Assembly (NCBI RefSeq): GCF_004342845.1
Contig: NZ_SLXB01000025.1
Coordinates: forward strand, 1-61,451
Reading direction: 5' to 3'
Length of the DNA stretch: 61,451 bases
DNA from: Prevotella heparinolytica
Lineage (GTDB): Bacteria; Bacteroidota; Bacteroidia; Bacteroidales; Bacteroidaceae
Below the pieces are notes generated by a model that worked only from the letters and a program-made list of their open reading frames with translations, was not told where the DNA came from and did no database searches. Position numbers and translations under genes: made by a program. Positions 26,477 through 34,118 of the stretch are shown here, piece by piece; the first letter of the stretch is position 1; the number at the start of each line of letters is the position of its first letter.

Positions 26477-28345
26477 TCACCGCTTTCCGTAGAGCTTGTC
26501 TATCAGGTCGTGCCTGCCCATGCGCCGCAGCTCGTTGATGATGTTTTTCCGCTCTTCCGGCTTGTACCAGAAGAAGAAGCGGCGTTGCGCCAGCTTTTGC
26601 TGCGGTGTTTTGGCGCAGAACACCGGCTCCAGCGTGTAGGGGTGGAAGCCCGTATGCCATGCTTCGGTGGCCACGGTCATCGGCGTGGGGGTGAAGTCCT
26701 GCACCTGCTCCAAGTGGAAGTCCATGCGTTTGGTGATGACGGCCAGTTCTGCCATGTCTTCCTCCCTGCATCCGGGGTGGCTGCTGATGAAGTAGGGGAT
26801 GAGCTGCTGGCGCAGTCCCTCCTCACGGTTTATCTTGTCGAATATCTTCTTGAATTCGCCGAATTGGGCGAACGGCGGCTTGCGCATGACGTCGAGCACG
26901 CGGTCGGAAGTATGCTCGGGCGCCACTTTCAGGCGGCCGCTGACGTGGCGCACGATGAGCTCGCGGGTATATTCCTCGGTGCTTCTGTTCACTTCGGCGT
27001 CTTTGCTTTGGTGCAGAAGCAGGTCGTAGCGCACACCGCTTCCGATGAACGACTTCTTGATGCCCGGCAGCGCGTCGACAGCCCGGTAGATGTCGAGCAG
27101 CGGCCGATGGTCGGTGTTCAGGTTGGGGCATACCCGCGGGTGGATACACGAGGGGCGTCGGCATTTCCTGCAAACGGCCTCGTCCCGTCCTTTCATCCGG
27201 TACATGTTGGCCGACGGGCCGCCCAGGTCGCTCAAGTAACCCTTGAAGTCGGGCAGCTCCGTCAGTGCCTTTACCTCTTTCAGAATGCTTTCCTTGCTGC
27301 GGCTTACGATGAACTTGCCCTGATGGGCCGAGATGGTGCAGAAGGCGCATCCGCCGAAGCATCCGCGGTGCAGGTTGACGGAGAACTTTATCATGTCGTA
27401 GGCCGGGATGCGCTTCCCCTTGTACTTGGGATGCGGGAGGCGTGTATAGGGCAGGTCGAACGAGTGGTCCAGTTCGGCCTCTGTCAAGGGAGGATAGGGT
27501 GGGTTCACGACCACCGTCTGCCGTCCTGTTTTCTGGAGGATGCGCGCGGCGGCATACTTATTGCTCTCTTCCTCGATGTGGCGGAAGTTGGCGGCTTCTT
27601 TCCTCTTGTCCTTCAGGCATTCCTCGTGCGAGAAGAGGGTGATGTCTCCCTCTTGCGGGGCGACCTCCTTCTTGAGATAAACCATCTGCGGAATGTCGGA
27701 AATCAGTTGCTTGAACCCCTCTTTTGTCAGGGAGGCGGTTTCTCCGTTGTCCGTGCCGCTTGCCTGCAACCGCCGCTTCAGCCGGCCGGCAAGTTCCACA
27801 ATCGGCTTTTCTCCCATGCCGTAGATGATGGCGTCGGCGCCGCTGTCCACGAGTATGCTGGGGCGTACACGGTCTTGCCAGTAGTCGTAATGCGTCAGTC
27901 GGCGCATGCTTGCCTCTATGCCGCCAAGCACGACGGGAACGTCGGGGTATAGTCTCTTCAGTATTTGGGTATATACGATGGAGGGATATTCGGGGCGCAT
28001 GTCCGGACGTGCGTCGGGGGTATAGGCGTCGTCGCTGCGCAAGCGTTTGTTGGCCGTGTATTTGTTCACCATGCTGTCCATGCATCCGGGGCTGATGCCG
28101 AAGAAGAGGCGGGGGCGTCCCAGCTTCTTGAAGTCGCGCAGGTCGTCGCGCCAGTTTGGTTGGGGGATGATGGCCACGCGCAGTCCTTCTGCTTCGAGGA
28201 TGCGCCCTATGACGGCTGCTCCGAACGAGGGATGGTCTACGTAGGCATCGCCGCTGAAAAGAATTACATCCAGTTCATTCCATCCGCGAAGTTCCGTTTC
28301 TTTCCTGGTGGTAGGCAGCCAATCGGTCAGTCGATACTCTTTCAT
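26477..28345 (-). CDS. ygiQ: YgiQ family radical SAM protein
   Basis: Radical SAM protein of 622 aa with an N-terminal cobalamin-binding-like domain and the cluster motif NLHRGCFGGCAFCTISAHQGK (three cysteines, CX3CX2C). The C-terminal region is basic (YKPEERKNIINELRRMGRHDLIDKLYGK). The family is widespread in bacteria but its substrate is still unknown. CAAAGATA on the plus strand at 28350-28357 reads as a -7 box (TATCTTTG) only 5 bp from the ATG, so the mRNA may be leaderless or the box may be chance. Confidence 0.88.
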   Translation of the reverse strand: MKEYRLTDWLPTTRKETELRGWNELDVILFSGDAYVDHPSFGAAVIGRILEAEGLRVAIIPQPNWRDDLRDFKKLGRPRLFFGISPGCMDSMVNKYTANKRLRSDDAYTPDARPDMRPEYPSIVYTQILKRLYPDVPVVLGGIEASMRRLTHYDYWQDRVRPSILVDSGADAIIYGMGEKPIVELAGRLKRRLQASGTDNGETASLTKEGFKQLISDIPQMVYLKKEVAPQEGDITLFSHEECLKDKRKEAANFRHIEEESNKYAAARILQKTGRQTVVVNPPYPPLTEAELDHSFDLPYTRLPHPKYKGKRIPAYDMIKFSVNLHRGCFGGCAFCTISAHQGKFIVSRSKESILKEVKALTELPDFKGYLSDLGGPSANMYRMKGRDEAVCRKCRRPSCIHPRVCPNLNTDHRPLLDIYRAVDALPGIKKSFIGSGVRYDLLLHQSKDAEVNRSTEEYTRELIVRHVSGRLKVAPEHTSDRVLDVMRKPPFAQFGEFKKIFDKINREEGLRQQLIPYFISSHPGCREEDMAELAVITKRMDFHLEQVQDFTPTPMTVATEAWHTGFHPYTLEPVFCAKTPQQKLAQRRFFFWYKPEERKNIINELRRMGRHDLIDKLYGKR

Positions 28346-28363
28346 GGCGCAAAGATAGGAAAT

Positions 28364-28496
28364 ATAGCGGTAAGCGGTGAGCGATTAGTGGTTAATTATT
28401 GCATACCGACCGCTCACCGCTCATCACTCACCGTTCACCGCTCACCGTTCACCGCTCATCACTCACCGTTCACCGCTCATCACTCACCGCTAATCA
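28364..28496. repeat. 7-bp tandem array E with inverted arm
   Basis: Twelve uninterrupted heptamers of the form yTcAyCr run from 28413 to 28496 (CTCACCG, CTCATCA, CTCACCG, TTCACCG and so on). The same motif in the opposite orientation (AGCGGTAAGCGGTGAGCG) lies at 28364-28384, so a large imperfect hairpin can form. The last unit, CTAATCA (28490-28496), contains the stop codon of the TusA-like gene. Confidence 0.88.
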
Positions 28497-28711
28497 CTAT
28501 GCTTCGTAAATTGCAGTGTCATCTGTTCACCGTCGTATATTTCGCGGAAACCTATTTGCCGCTCGGCAAGGTATTCTTTTAAATCGTTGAAGGCGGCGGC
28601 ATCATCCATGATGATTTCCAGTTTCTCGCCCTCTGCGACACTACACATGGCCGTGATGGCCGGGATAAGGGGACTGTAATGCTTTTGTCCGCGGGTGTCT
28701 ATGGTTTTCAT
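28490..28711 (-). CDS. TusA-like small protein lacking the sulfur-carrier cysteine
   Basis: A 73-aa protein with the TusA/SirA fold signature DTRGQK..PLI at its N-terminus. TusA proteins carry a catalytic cysteine in the CPxP motif; here the site reads HYSPLI, so cysteine is absent and persulfide chemistry is not possible. It may instead be a scaffold or regulator. It begins directly after the 104-aa gene, whose stop abuts its ATG, so the two are co-translated. Confidence 0.7.
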   Translation of the reverse strand: MKTIDTRGQKHYSPLIPAITAMCSVAEGEKLEIIMDDAAAFNDLKEYLAERQIGFREIYDGEQMTLQFTKHSD

Positions 28712-29026
28712 TTATTTTTCCTCTATGTTTTCTTGTTCGGAGAGTCGGTGCAGATAGAGCTTGACGAGCTGTTGCAACCCGAAAGCCTTCATGTTGTTGT
28801 GATAAATGACGTCGATGCAAAGGTCGAGCAGGTCCTTGCTGTCTTCCTCTTGCGCGGCAATGAGAGAGCGGATGTTCAGTTTCAACTTGTCGAGTACGGT
28901 TTCGTCAATGATTCCGTTGCTGTCTATGAGGTGGCGGAAGAGTCCGTATTTCTCGATGGTGGCAAGGTTTTCTTCCGAAATTTCCAGACTGCGGGTTCCG
29001 CTCGGATTGGCTTGTATGGTGTACAT
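28712..29026 (-). CDS. Hypothetical protein, partner of the TusA-like gene
   Basis: A 104-aa acidic, helical, cytoplasmic protein (SLEISEENLATIEKYGLFRHL... LYLHRLSEQENIEEK) with no recognised family. No signal peptide or transmembrane helix. Its stop is immediately followed by the start of the cysteine-less TusA-like protein, a conserved-looking two-gene unit. A TATCTTTG -7-like box faces it at 29088-29095. Function unknown. Confidence 0.55.
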   Translation of the reverse strand: MYTIQANPSGTRSLEISEENLATIEKYGLFRHLIDSNGIIDETVLDKLKLNIRSLIAAQEEDSKDLLDLCIDVIYHNNMKAFGLQQLVKLYLHRLSEQENIEEK

Positions 29027-29176
29027 AGGGCTAAAGTATTAATAATGGATAATAATGTTTTCTGTCTCTCTCTGTTTCTCGTCACGACAAAGATATGCTT
29101 TTTTGTAGAAACCGGATGTCTTTCGGCGGATTATTTATCGCTTTGATTCGCAGGCGGTTCTTTATTATAAAAAGAT

Positions 29177-29210
29177 AGCGGTGTATGGTAGCAATCCATC
29201 ATACACCGCT
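29177..29210 (-). terminator. Intrinsic terminator of nagB-lmbE
   Basis: AGCGGTGTATG (29177-29187) and CATACACCGCT (29200-29210) form a perfect 11-bp stem. Read on the minus strand it is followed by ATCTTTTTATAATAAA, a clear U-run. It lies 29 bp past the nagB-lmbE stop. Confidence 0.85.
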
Positions 29211-29238
29211 CATCCATTATATTATTTCCGTGAGATTA

Positions 29239-31230
29239 TTACAGCGGAATGTATTCCACAAACGCTTCCATTGCTTCGTACGATGCCAGACCGAGGCGGT
29301 CGTACAGCTCTGCCGTTCCGCGGTTGCGCTCTTCGCTGCGTTGCCAGAACAGACGCTCGTCATTGCCGAGGAATGGGGCGCTTTCCATTTGCGACTGATG
29401 CTTGAGGATGGAGTTACGCTTGGCACGCAGCTCTTCGGGGCTGATGGGGACGGCCATCTCGATGTTCTCGATTTCCCATTCGGCCCATGCGCCGCGATAC
29501 ATCCAGATGCGACACTCTTTCAGCCATTTTGCACCCTCTTCCTTTTCCAAGTCGATGGCGGCGAATACGGCATCCGTACAAACACGGTGCGTACCGTGCG
29601 GGTCGGCCAAGTCGCCGGCAACAAAGATTTGGTGAGGCTTTACTTCGCGCAGCAGGTTGCGTACAATCTCCACATCGGCCTCGCTGATGGGGTTCTTCTG
29701 AATCTTGCCGGTTTCGTAGAACGGCAAGTCGAGGAAGTGGCAGTGGTCTAACGGGATGTTGTTGTAGGTGCAGGCGGTGCGCGCTTCGCCACGACGAATC
29801 AGACCTTTGATGGTGAGGATGTCCTTAGTATCGATGTCACCGTCTTTTTTCTCTTTCAGGAACTTGCGGATTTCGGCATATTTGTCGCTGATGACCTTGT
29901 CTTCGCTGTTGTTGAAAATCTGGTTGAACCCGTTGATGAAATGCAGGAAACGGATTACTTCTTCATCGCCCACGGCAATGTTTCCGGAAGTCTGATAGGC
30001 TACATGTACATCGTGTTTTTGCTCCACTAAGCGGCGGAAAGTGCCACCCATGGAAATGACATCGTCATCGGGGTGGGGAGAGAAGATGATGACGCGCTTC
30101 GGGTATGGTTTGGCACGCTCGGGGCGGTAAGTGTCGTCGGCGTTCGGCTTGCCGCCCGGCCATCCGGTGATGGTGTGCTGCAGGTCGTTGAATATCTTGA
30201 TGTTTACGTTATAGGCAGAGCCGAATAACGCCAGCAGCTCGCTCAGGCCGTTCTCGTTATAGTCTTTGTTGGTCAGCTTTAAGATAGGTTTGCCCGTGAG
30301 CTGGCACAACCAGACAATGGCACTGCGGATGAGCTTGTCGTTCCACTCGCACGAAGTCACCAGCCAAGGGCGGTGTATGCGGGTGAGGTTGGAAGCGGCG
30401 GAAAGGTCGATGGCGATGTGCGCATTGTTGTGCGTTTGCAGATAGGAGGCGGGGATGGTATCGGTGACCGGACCTTCCACACACTCTTTCACCATTTTGG
30501 CTTTTTCTTCGCCCCATGCCATCAGGTATACCTTCTTGGCAGCGAGGATGGTGGAAACACCCATCGTGATGGAGCTTACCGGCGTGTTTTCGATGCTTCC
30601 GAATGTTTTGGACGCTTCGTTGCGGGAGTCATTGTCCAGCAAAATCAGCCGGGTATTGGAGTTCAGGCGCGAACCCGGTTCGTTGAAGCCGATGTTACCC
30701 ACACGTCCGATACCTATGATAGCGGCATCCAATCCTCCGAAGCTTTCGATGCGTTGCTCGTAAAGGCGGCAATATTCAAAGATGGTATCTTTGGCTATTG
30801 TGCCGTCCGGGCTGAAGATGTTTTGTTTGTCTATATCCACATGGTCCAGCAACATTTCCTTCAAGGCATTCAGGTTGCTGTTGATGGCATCCTGCGTCAG
30901 AGGATAGTATTCGTAAAGATTGAACACGATTACGTTGCGGAAGCTCAGCCCCTCTTCTTTGTGCATGCGGATGAGGGCTGCATATACATTGCGCGGAGAG
31001 TTGCCGCCGGCCAATGCCAATACACAGAAACGTCCGGCTTTTTGCTTGTCGCGGATGAGTTGTGCAATGTCGAGGGCAATCTGGTTGGCACCTTCTTCGG
31101 CAGATTCGTAAATGTCTGTGGGGATTTTTTCCAGTCGGGTCAATACCGACCGCTCAAAAGCATTCTCGGGCCTGTAGTACCTGGGGGAAACTCTGTTGAG
31201 CGTGATTTGAGAGCTTAGATTGGTTTTCAT
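29239..31230 (-). CDS. nagB: Glucosamine-6-phosphate deaminase fused to LmbE/PIG-L domain
   Basis: A 663-aa two-domain enzyme. Residues about 40-300 are NagB, which converts glucosamine-6-phosphate to fructose-6-phosphate and ammonia (motifs LALAGGNSPRNVYAAL, GIGRVGNIGFNEPGS). From about residue 380 follows an LmbE/PIG-L deacetylase fold with the zinc motif SPHPDDDVISMGGT (His386-Asp390) and ADPHGTH. The second half resembles enzymes that remove acetyl groups from GlcNAc derivatives, so the fusion could deacetylate and deaminate one amino-sugar route. Which N-acetyl substrate is used is not visible. Confidence 0.85.
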   Translation of the reverse strand: MKTNLSSQITLNRVSPRYYRPENAFERSVLTRLEKIPTDIYESAEEGANQIALDIAQLIRDKQKAGRFCVLALAGGNSPRNVYAALIRMHKEEGLSFRNVIVFNLYEYYPLTQDAINSNLNALKEMLLDHVDIDKQNIFSPDGTIAKDTIFEYCRLYEQRIESFGGLDAAIIGIGRVGNIGFNEPGSRLNSNTRLILLDNDSRNEASKTFGSIENTPVSSITMGVSTILAAKKVYLMAWGEEKAKMVKECVEGPVTDTIPASYLQTHNNAHIAIDLSAASNLTRIHRPWLVTSCEWNDKLIRSAIVWLCQLTGKPILKLTNKDYNENGLSELLALFGSAYNVNIKIFNDLQHTITGWPGGKPNADDTYRPERAKPYPKRVIIFSPHPDDDVISMGGTFRRLVEQKHDVHVAYQTSGNIAVGDEEVIRFLHFINGFNQIFNNSEDKVISDKYAEIRKFLKEKKDGDIDTKDILTIKGLIRRGEARTACTYNNIPLDHCHFLDLPFYETGKIQKNPISEADVEIVRNLLREVKPHQIFVAGDLADPHGTHRVCTDAVFAAIDLEKEEGAKWLKECRIWMYRGAWAEWEIENIEMAVPISPEELRAKRNSILKHQSQMESAPFLGNDERLFWQRSEERNRGTAELYDRLGLASYEAMEAFVEYIPL

Positions 31231-31575
31231 ACTATAATGTTATTAATAAATGATTAAAGTGTTTCGCAATTCCTTCATTTAACAAATATACGGCAAGAAT
31301 GTTCGTCTGTCCGGGGGATTCATTAAATGGCCATATTGTATTTTCAGTTTTGTTTTGAACTACAAAAATAGGGACTTTTTATTGAACATGCACTCCCTTT
31401 ATTTAGGTATTTTCTTTAAATACTCTAAAAATGAAGACGGTTGCTTGAATTCGGAATAGAAATTATGTGTGCAAGAAAAGGGCGTGTGATTGGATTTAGG
31501 CTTCTCCTGATATCGAAAAATAATTACTTCTTTTGGCTTATGGCAATAGCTGGAAAAAGGAAGAATAAGATCGGT
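31231..31575. other. AT-rich intergenic region upstream of nagB
   Basis: No reading frame over 30 codons seems real. TAnnTTTG-type boxes facing nagB occur at 31283-31290 (TATATTTG) and 31363-31370 (TATTTTTG), but neither has a TTTG at the right distance. I see no riboswitch-like structure. Array D follows. Confidence 0.4.
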
Positions 31576-31664
31576 CTCATACTTAGGATACCTAAGTCGT
31601 ATACTTAAGGGGGCTAAGTCGTATACTTAGGGTACCTCAGTCGTATACTTAGATACCCCCTTGT
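31576..31664. repeat. 22-bp tandem array D (4 units)
   Basis: Units start at 31576, 31598, 31620 and 31642, exactly 22 bp apart, with the core TCGTATACTTAG and variable filler. Each junction forms the dyad CTAAG-TCGTATA-CTTAG, and GTATAC is itself a palindrome. It lies about 95 bp past the PBP1C stop and 345 bp before nagB's start. Confidence 0.9.
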
Positions 31665-31757
31665 CAGAAGATGTTCTGGCGAGGGATGCCGGTTTTTGCT
31701 CGTTGTAATAAAAGCGCGTATAATTTTATTTACATATCCGGTGCGTTGTCCGTCGGT

Positions 31758-34109
31758 TTAAGGGGTTGCTATGAAGAATGTGGTAGATATGGTATTACCT
31801 TCACTATCCACCGCTGTGAGAGAGTGTTTACCGGGTGTGGGTTGCAGGGATATTTTATGAAAATCCTGTGTCTGCGTCAGGTAGTTTTCGTCAAGATGCC
31901 AGAAAATGGTTGTATTGGGGTTGTTGTGAGCCAGTTCAACGGTTACGAATCCTTTGCTTCCATCCAATTGTTTGGGTAAGATGATACGGGCATTCATGGG
32001 AGGATAAATAAACTGCATGGATTGCAATGCGTCTTCTCCGGAGCCGGGTTCGAAAGGCGGAAGGGGAGTGTACTCCGGGTGATGCTGTCTATAATACCAT
32101 TCCCATACGGGCGGAAGGGTGAACCACGATTGATGCCGGATGGCTCCCGTGTGAATGCTATTCTCGTATACGCGGTGTGTGCCGTCTGCCGACAAGGCTA
32201 CGAGATGGTGATAGGGGCAAGCTTCGGTTCTCAGTCCGGCAGGAAGGATGAGCATGGTGTCCGTCTCTTCGCAGAATCTGCTTTTCAGGTGTCCGGACCG
32301 GCGACATATCTCTGCTTCCGTGAACACGCCGACAGGTTGTTCGAACCATTGGGGGGAAGAGGGAAGCAGGTTGAACAAGTCGAATAAAACCGGCCCTGCC
32401 GTTCGTGCGCCTACAAGACCGGGTTTTCCTTCGCCGCTTGCATTTCCCACCCATACTCCTACGGCATAGCGTGGAGTGACTCCTACGGCCCAAGCATCAC
32501 GAAAGCCATAGCTTGTACCTGTTTTCCAGGCAACGGGATGCATGGAAGGAATGGACTTCCAGTCTATTTCTTCCGGACGGTTGACTTCAATCAAGGCATC
32601 GAACGTCTGCCATACCGCACCTGCCTGAAATTGATCCGCTCTTTGTATATCATTGCCCGTTGAAGCATGGATAGACGCCGTATCCGCCAACAACGTGATA
32701 CATGGGGCTTGAGGGAGTTTCAGCAGGCTGCGTCCCATATTGGCATACGCACTTGTCACATCCCATAGGGTTGCTTCTGCACCGCCTAAGATGAGGGATA
32801 AACCGTAATGAGATGCCGGACGGTTTATGGTCCGTAAACCTATTTGTCGCAGGAAATGGTGGAATTTGGCTACTCCATGCCGTTGCAACATTGTCACCGC
32901 AGGTATATTGAGCGAGCGTGCCAGGGCTTCGGACGCAGGCACACCTCCCTCAAACTGCATATTGAAATTTTGAGGGGTAAATCCGTTGATGTTGATAGGG
33001 ATGTCCGGCAGCAGCATGTGTGGCAGTAGGCTGCCTTCCTGAAGCATGGCATAATAAAGAAAAGGCTTCAGAATGCTGCCGGTGCTTCTTGGAGCTTGTA
33101 TCACATCCACCTGATTGCCCGCCTGTTTCCGTCCGAAATGCACATTGCCGCAGTAGGCCGCCACTTGGTTGGTCCGTATGTCAATCACTAAGATGGCAAG
33201 ATTGCGTATGTCACTTCGTCCGAATTCATTGCTCCAGCGTTCAGCCAGCTCTTCTATTTGGATTTGCAGGTCTTTGTCGAGCGTAGAAACGGAGTACTCA
33301 CCATTCTTTTCCTGATAAAGCTTACTCACCAGATGTGGAGCAATCTGCGGGAGAGGATGGGGCTTGTCGGGTAGAGGTTCGCTGATGGCCAATTCATAGG
33401 TGGACTCGTCGATAATTTCCTTTTCGCGAAGCTGTTTCAGAAGTCTGTTACGCTTGTCGAGCAAAGCATCGCGTCCTTTGGACAAGTGAATCATGGAGGG
33501 CGTATTGGGAAGTACTGCCAGCATGGCAGCTTCGGCCCATGAAAGTTCTTCTGCCGGATGTCCGAAGTAGCGCCAAGTAGCAGCATCCAGCCCTACTACA
33601 TTTCCACCGAAAGGGGCATGGGAGATATACATGGATAGTATTTCCTCTTTCGAAGCGCGAAATTCAAGCCGTGTGGCTAAAATCATTTCGATGAACTTTT
33701 CTTTGAAAGTTCGGGGCTTGTTTCTTGCCAACCTGATGGTTTGCATGGTCAGTGTGCTGCCTCCGCTCACAATGTGCTTGTTTTTCAAGTTCTGCCGGAT
33801 GGCTCTGCCGATGGATAACGGGTTGACACCCCAGTGGCGATAGAAATGCTTATCCTCGAACATAATGAGGCATTGCTTCATTTTGTCCGGAATTGTGGTG
33901 CGAGGAGGGAAGCGCCACTGTCCGTCGGAAGCGATGCGTGCTCCCAGCAATGCTCCGCGACGATCGGCAACGACGGTGGAATAAGGCACTTGAAACAGTT
34001 GTCCCGGTAAGCAGAATATATATCCTGTCACCAGAAAGACAATAACAATAAGTATTGCCTTTCGGGTGACGGATAACTGTTTAAGATGTCCTATGATTTT
34101 AGGCCTCAT
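31758..34109 (-). CDS. pbpC: Penicillin-binding protein 1C
   Basis: Bifunctional peptidoglycan synthase of 783 aa. It has an N-terminal membrane anchor (about residues 15-35), a GT51 glycosyltransferase domain with EDKHFYRHWGVNP and GGSTLTMQTIRLARN, a transpeptidase domain with the SxxK serine in STGSILKP and KTGTSYGFRDAW, and a C-terminal domain typical of PBP1C. In Enterobacteria pbpC is paired with an alpha-2-macroglobulin gene, exactly as here (10 bp after it). The pair is thought to repair the wall and trap proteases after envelope damage. Confidence 0.93.
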   Translation of the reverse strand: MRPKIIGHLKQLSVTRKAILIVIVFLVTGYIFCLPGQLFQVPYSTVVADRRGALLGARIASDGQWRFPPRTTIPDKMKQCLIMFEDKHFYRHWGVNPLSIGRAIRQNLKNKHIVSGGSTLTMQTIRLARNKPRTFKEKFIEMILATRLEFRASKEEILSMYISHAPFGGNVVGLDAATWRYFGHPAEELSWAEAAMLAVLPNTPSMIHLSKGRDALLDKRNRLLKQLREKEIIDESTYELAISEPLPDKPHPLPQIAPHLVSKLYQEKNGEYSVSTLDKDLQIQIEELAERWSNEFGRSDIRNLAILVIDIRTNQVAAYCGNVHFGRKQAGNQVDVIQAPRSTGSILKPFLYYAMLQEGSLLPHMLLPDIPININGFTPQNFNMQFEGGVPASEALARSLNIPAVTMLQRHGVAKFHHFLRQIGLRTINRPASHYGLSLILGGAEATLWDVTSAYANMGRSLLKLPQAPCITLLADTASIHASTGNDIQRADQFQAGAVWQTFDALIEVNRPEEIDWKSIPSMHPVAWKTGTSYGFRDAWAVGVTPRYAVGVWVGNASGEGKPGLVGARTAGPVLFDLFNLLPSSPQWFEQPVGVFTEAEICRRSGHLKSRFCEETDTMLILPAGLRTEACPYHHLVALSADGTHRVYENSIHTGAIRHQSWFTLPPVWEWYYRQHHPEYTPLPPFEPGSGEDALQSMQFIYPPMNARIILPKQLDGSKGFVTVELAHNNPNTTIFWHLDENYLTQTQDFHKISLQPTPGKHSLTAVDSEGNTISTTFFIATP

Positions 34110-34118
34110 GAACGCTGC

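Noticed and set aside
26510..27952. 480-codon frame opposite ygiQ
   Set aside because: Antisense shadow of a well-identified radical SAM gene.
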